The notes under the pieces are model-generated. The model was not told where the DNA came from. It ran no database searches and was given only the letters and a program-made list of their open reading frames with translations. DNA of 64,000 nucleotides from Bacteroidales bacterium (lineage in GTDB: Bacteria; Bacteroidota; Bacteroidia; Bacteroidales; Bacteroidaceae): NCBI GenBank assembly GCA_015060905.1, contig SUXQ01000010.1:1-64000 (forward strand). Reading direction: 5' to 3'. Position numbers and translations under genes: made by a program. Shown here piece after piece: positions 59,826 through 64,000 of the stretch (the stretch's first letter is position 1; each line of letters begins with the position of its first letter).

Positions 59826-62738
59826 TTACAATTTCTGTTTAACTTCAATCTCAGTGAATGTTTCGATAATATCTCCAACTTTAATATCATCGTTACCGTT
59901 AAGGCTGATACCGCACTCATAGTTCACGTTCACCTCCTTAACATCATCCTTGAAACGCTTGAGCGCAGCAAGTCCACCTGTGAAGATAACAATACCGTCG
60001 CGTATAAGGCGCGCACGGTCGGTACGCTTAACCTTACCCTCGCGGACAAGACATCCGGCAACTGTACCCACCTTGCTGATGTGGAAAGTCTCGCGCACCT
60101 CGATGGTAGCTGTAATCTCCTCCTTGAGAACAGGAGCAAGCATACCCTCCATTGCTGCCTTAACCTCCTCGATAGCATCGTAGATGATAGAGTAAAGACG
60201 AATATCAACACCATCCTGCTCGGCAAGCTTGCGGGCGGTTACCGAAGGACGCACCTGGAAGCCCACGATAATAGCATCCGATGCAGCCGCAAGACTCACG
60301 TCCGACTCGGAAATCTGTCCCACAGCCTTGTGGATAACATTTATCTGAATAGTCTCGGTCGAGAGCTTTATCAACGAGTCGCTGAGAGCCTCGATAGAGC
60401 CGTCCACGTCACCCTTAACAATAATGTTGAGTGTCTGGAAGTTACCAAGAGCAATACGACGACCAACCTCGTCGAGAGTAAGCATCTTCTGTGTACGCAG
60501 ACCCTGTTCGCGCTGCAACTGCTCGCGCTTACCGGTAATTTCGCGTGCCTCGCGCTCACTTTCTACAATATTAAATGTGTCACCCGCAGCAGGCGCACCG
60601 TTCAAGCCCAATATAAGTGCAGGCTCGGCAGGACGCACTTTTTGTATACGCTGGTTACGCTCGTTGAAGATAGCTTTTACCTTTCCCCACTGTGTACCGG
60701 CAACAACAATATCACCCACGCTCAGTGTACCATTCTGAACAAGTACTGTTGCAACGTATCCGCGACCCTTGTCGAGGGTAGACTCGATTACCGAACCTAC
60801 AGCCTTGCGGTCGGGGTTAGCCTTAAGCTCAAGAAGTTCAGCCTCGAGGAGCACCTTCTCCATAAGCTCCGAAACACCAAGACCTTTCTTTGCAGAAATA
60901 TCCTGTGATTGGTATTTTCCTCCCCAATCCTCGACAAGCAGGTTCATGTTTGCAAGTTCCTCTTTTATGCGGTTGGGGTCGGCACTGGGCTTATCTACTT
61001 TATTAATAGCAAAGACAATGGGCACACCCGCCGCCATTGCATGGTTGATAGCCTCTTTTGTCTGGGGCATCACATTGTCGTCGGCAGCGATGATGATAAT
61101 CGCAATATCTGTAATCTTCGCACCACGCGCACGCATTGCGGTAAACGCCTCGTGACCGGGAGTGTCGAGGAAAGTAATGCGCTTGCCATTCTCCATCTTC
61201 ACATTATAAGCACCAATGTGCTGTGTGATACCTCCGGCCTCACCGGCAATCACATTCGATTTTCTAATATAGTCTAGCAACGAGGTTTTACCGTGGTCTA
61301 CGTGACCCATCACTGTGATAATCGGGGCACGAGGAACAAGGTTAGCCTCGTCGTCATTATCTTCGCTGATAGCATGAACAACCTCGGCGCTTACATACTC
61401 GGTTGTGTATCCAAATTCCTCGGCAACGATATTGATTGTCTCTGCATCGAGACGCTGGTTGATAGAGACCATAATACCGATACTCATGCAGGTCGCAATA
61501 ACCTGTGTAACAGAGATATTCATCATGCTTGCAAGCTCGTTTGCGGTAACAAATTCGGTAAGCTTAAGTACCTTGCTCTGTTCCATTTCGCTATTCTCAA
61601 GCTGCTGCTGACGTTCGGCGGCAAGTTCGCGTTTTTCCTTGCGATATTTTGCTGCCTTACCCTTGCCACGATTGGTCAGACGCTCGAGTGTCTCCTTTAT
61701 CTGCTTTGAAACATCTTCGTCATTAACCTCGCTCTTGTCGTAGCGTTTATGCTGACGATCGCGGTCTTTGCGACTGCCTTTGGAAACATTGTCTTTGTTT
61801 TTGCCGCCACCCGGCCAATTGTTATTCTGGCCGTTTTGTGACTGCTGAGAATTACCACCACCTTGCACCGAGTCGATGTTCACACGCTGGTTGCCTATGC
61901 GCGCACGTTTTTTCTTCTTCTCGGCAGAATTTTCGCCACCATGATTAATTTTTGCATTCTCTTTAGCTTGTTTGCGCTGTTCCTCGCGAAGCTTATCTTT
62001 CTCTTCACGCTCTTTTCTTTTCTCTTCCTTGCTTTTTTTCTTGGGGCGTGTAGATTGGTTGATTGCCGAAAGGTCAATCTGGCCTACGATATTAAGTTTG
62101 GGCTTAATTTCGTCCACCTGTGTCAATGCAGGGGCAGGTTCTTTCTTCTCAACCTCGACTACAGCGGGAGCAACCTCTTTTGGTGCAATTTCCACCGGCT
62201 TTTTCTCAACAGCAGGAGCAACCTCTTTTGCAGGCTTAACCTCGGCGACTGCCACAGGCTGCTGTTTCTCCTTCGCAGGCTGAGACTTTTTCTTTTTGGC
62301 AACTGCAGGTACCGACCTTTGATTAAGGGCGTCAAGGTCTATACGATTGACTACCTTTATCTTAAATTCCCCGTTAGAGTCATTGGCACCTTGTGCCTCA
62401 TTCTTCTCTGCTTGCACGTTGCTATCTGCTTGTGTTTTTGAACCATCATCCACCCTTACAAAAGCCTCTTCCTCTACCTTAGGCTGAACATCTTTGGCAA
62501 CATCAATAGAAACACTTTTGGGTTTCTCTTTATTCTGTCTCTCCTGAGTGAATTTGTCCGACTGGATACGAAGATTCTTATCGGTACTGAACTCCTTTAT
62601 CAACAGATTGTAACCCTCTTCGGGCACAACCGCATTAGGATTCTCCTCAATCTCGAAGTTATTCTTTTGCAGGAACTCCACTATCGTCGAAAGTCCCACA
62701 TTTAATTCTTTTTGTACTTTATTTAGTCTGATCTTCAT
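59826..62738 (-). CDS. infB: translation initiation factor IF-2
   Basis: '[19 protein letters not shown]'-type G1, '[18 protein letters not shown]', 'INKVDKP', 970 aa. Confidence 0.98.
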   Translation of the reverse strand: MKIRLNKVQKELNVGLSTIVEFLQKNNFEIEENPNAVVPEEGYNLLIKEFSTDKNLRIQSDKFTQERQNKEKPKSVSIDVAKDVQPKVEEEAFVRVDDGSKTQADSNVQAEKNEAQGANDSNGEFKIKVVNRIDLDALNQRSVPAVAKKKKSQPAKEKQQPVAVAEVKPAKEVAPAVEKKPVEIAPKEVAPAVVEVEKKEPAPALTQVDEIKPKLNIVGQIDLSAINQSTRPKKKSKEEKRKEREEKDKLREEQRKQAKENAKINHGGENSAEKKKKRARIGNQRVNIDSVQGGGNSQQSQNGQNNNWPGGGKNKDNVSKGSRKDRDRQHKRYDKSEVNDEDVSKQIKETLERLTNRGKGKAAKYRKEKRELAAERQQQLENSEMEQSKVLKLTEFVTANELASMMNISVTQVIATCMSIGIMVSINQRLDAETINIVAEEFGYTTEYVSAEVVHAISEDNDDEANLVPRAPIITVMGHVDHGKTSLLDYIRKSNVIAGEAGGITQHIGAYNVKMENGKRITFLDTPGHEAFTAMRARGAKITDIAIIIIAADDNVMPQTKEAINHAMAAGVPIVFAINKVDKPSADPNRIKEELANMNLLVEDWGGKYQSQDISAKKGLGVSELMEKVLLEAELLELKANPDRKAVGSVIESTLDKGRGYVATVLVQNGTLSVGDIVVAGTQWGKVKAIFNERNQRIQKVRPAEPALILGLNGAPAAGDTFNIVESEREAREITGKREQLQREQGLRTQKMLTLDEVGRRIALGNFQTLNIIVKGDVDGSIEALSDSLIKLSTETIQINVIHKAVGQISESDVSLAAASDAIIVGFQVRPSVTARKLAEQDGVDIRLYSIIYDAIEEVKAAMEGMLAPVLKEEITATIEVRETFHISKVGTVAGCLVREGKVKRTDRARLIRDGIVIFTGGLAALKRFKDDVKEVNVNYECGISLNGNDDIKVGDIIETFTEIEVKQKL

Positions 62739-62762
62739 TCGCGCTCACTTTTTAAAAATCCC

Positions 62763-64000
62763 TTACTCTTCAGTTTCATCCTCACCATCCTCATTATCAT
62801 CCTCAAACTCGGCCTTCAACACACTGATAACGTGGTCCACTGTATCCTCTTCAAGGTCAGCCTTTTCAACAAGAACCTCACGAGGTACGCGCAATACTGA
62901 CTTTGCAGTCTCAAAGCCTAACATCTTTATTGCATTGATTATCCACTCGTCAATCTCGTCGGTAAACTCATCAAGATAAATATCATCCTCTTGAACATCA
63001 TTCTCGCGATAAACATCGATTGTATATTCTGTGAGCATACTTGCGAGTTTAATGTTTAATCCGTTCTTACCGATTGCAAGTGAAACTTCTTCGGGTTTCA
63101 GATAAACATCTGCACTGCGTTTCTCATTGTCGAGGTTTATTGTAAATACCTTTGCGGGGCTGAGCGCACGCTTGATGAAAAGTTCGATATTCGATGTATA
63201 GTTTATTACGTCGATATTTTCGTTTCTAAGCTCGCGTACAATTCCGTGTATGCGTGAGCCTTTAACGCCAACACAAGCGCCTACGGGGTCGATGCGGTCG
63301 TCGTACGATTCTACTGCAATCTTTGCACGTTCGCCGGGGATGCGGGCAATCTTCTTAATTGTTATAAGGCCGTCGTTAATCTCGGGTACTTCGAGCTCGA
63401 AGAGACGCTCAAGAAAAACGGGTGATGTACGGCTGAGAATAATTTTAGGATTGTTATTCTGGTTGTCCACACGCGCAACGACTGCACGTACAGTCTCGCC
63501 CTTGCGGTAGAAGTCCGAAGGTATCTGCTCGCTTTTGGGGAGAATAAGTTCGTTACCTTCGTCGTCGAGCAACAGAATCTCTTTTTTCCAAATTTGATAA
63601 ACTTCGGCGCTTACAATCTGACCGACCTTCTCGGTGTATTTATTGTAAAGACTGTCCTTTTCAAGCTCAAGAATCTTAGAGGCCAATGTCTGGCGAAGGT
63701 TAAGAATAACGCGACGGCCAAACTCGGCAAATTTGATAATCTCGCTTACCTCCTCACCCTCTTCGAACGACTCGTCGATTTTCTGAGCCTCGGTGAGAGA
63801 AATTTCCATATTGTCATTCTGCACCTTGTCGTCTGCAACCACAATACGACGACGCTGAATTTCAAGGTCGCCGCGGTCGGGGTTTACAATCACAGAATAA
63901 TTCTCGTCTGTTCCGTACATATTCACCAACACTTTGCGGAAGCTCTCCTCGAGCACGCTTATCATTGTTGTACGGTCGATGTTCTTAGACTCTTTAAACT
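62763..64000 (-). CDS. nusA: transcription termination/antitermination factor NusA, 5' end outside window
   Basis: S1/KH domains 'GACVGVKGSRIHGIVRELRNENIDVI'; frame stays open to the window edge ('FKESKNIDRTTMISVLEESF'), so the listed M at 63965 is internal. Confidence 0.95.
   Translation of the reverse strand, partial: FKESKNIDRTTMISVLEESFRKVLVNMYGTDENYSVIVNPDRGDLEIQRRRIVVADDKVQNDNMEISLTEAQKIDESFEEGEEVSEIIKFAEFGRRVILNLRQTLASKILELEKDSLYNKYTEKVGQIVSAEVYQIWKKEILLLDDEGNELILPKSEQIPSDFYRKGETVRAVVARVDNQNNNPKIILSRTSPVFLERLFELEVPEINDGLITIKKIARIPGERAKIAVESYDDRIDPVGACVGVKGSRIHGIVRELRNENIDVINYTSNIELFIKRALSPAKVFTINLDNEKRSADVYLKPEEVSLAIGKNGLNIKLASMLTEYTIDVYRENDVQEDDIYLDEFTDEIDEWIINAIKMLGFETAKSVLRVPREVLVEKADLEEDTVDHVISVLKAEFEDDNEDGEDETEE

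Noticed and set aside
59703-60908. 401-aa plus-strand ORF
   Set aside because: Antisense to cvpA/infB; no recognisable domain.
1-64000. tRNA/rRNA genes, prophage or integrase genes
   Set aside because: None recognised by eye; absence not proven without tRNAscan/Infernal.

Overview
This 64-kb window reads as a Bacteroidales/Bacteroidetes-type chromosome: TTTG-N19-TAnnTTTG promoters, DUF3276/DUF5606 genes, nusB-yajC-ybbR-coaE and nusA-infB-cvpA-sufBCDS gene order. Most of it is housekeeping: CAZyme/POT genes, AsmA, rmuC, pth/rplY, uvrA, sdaA, DPP-IV, sufBCDS, infB and nusA, with partial genes at both edges. The most interesting region is 30.6-50.5 kb. It is a 14-gene locus with one HlyD-like adaptor, one LolD/MacB-type ATPase, one TolC-like outer membrane protein and ten intact FtsX/MacB-like permeases arranged as five tandem A/B pairs, followed by an NtrC-type sigma54 response regulator and a histidine kinase with almost no periplasmic loop. 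Two sigma54-type promoters (one perfect, one near-consensus) lie upstream of the adaptor gene and the TolC gene. Each is preceded by the same perfect dyad, CAGTGTCCG-N4-CGGACACTG, and the dyad-centre-to--24 distance is identical (52.5 bp) at both sites. This strongly suggests a dedicated, self-contained regulon. Secondary highlights are a 485-bp hairpin-rich element bounded by 20-bp perfect inverted repeats (53436-53920), a promoter-bearing tandem intergenic repeat upstream of sdaA, a duplicated 73-bp dyad repeat at 10.1-10.3 kb, and an ECF sigma factor next to an unrecognised single-TM protein. All calls come from reading the sequence and supplied translations; no searches were run.
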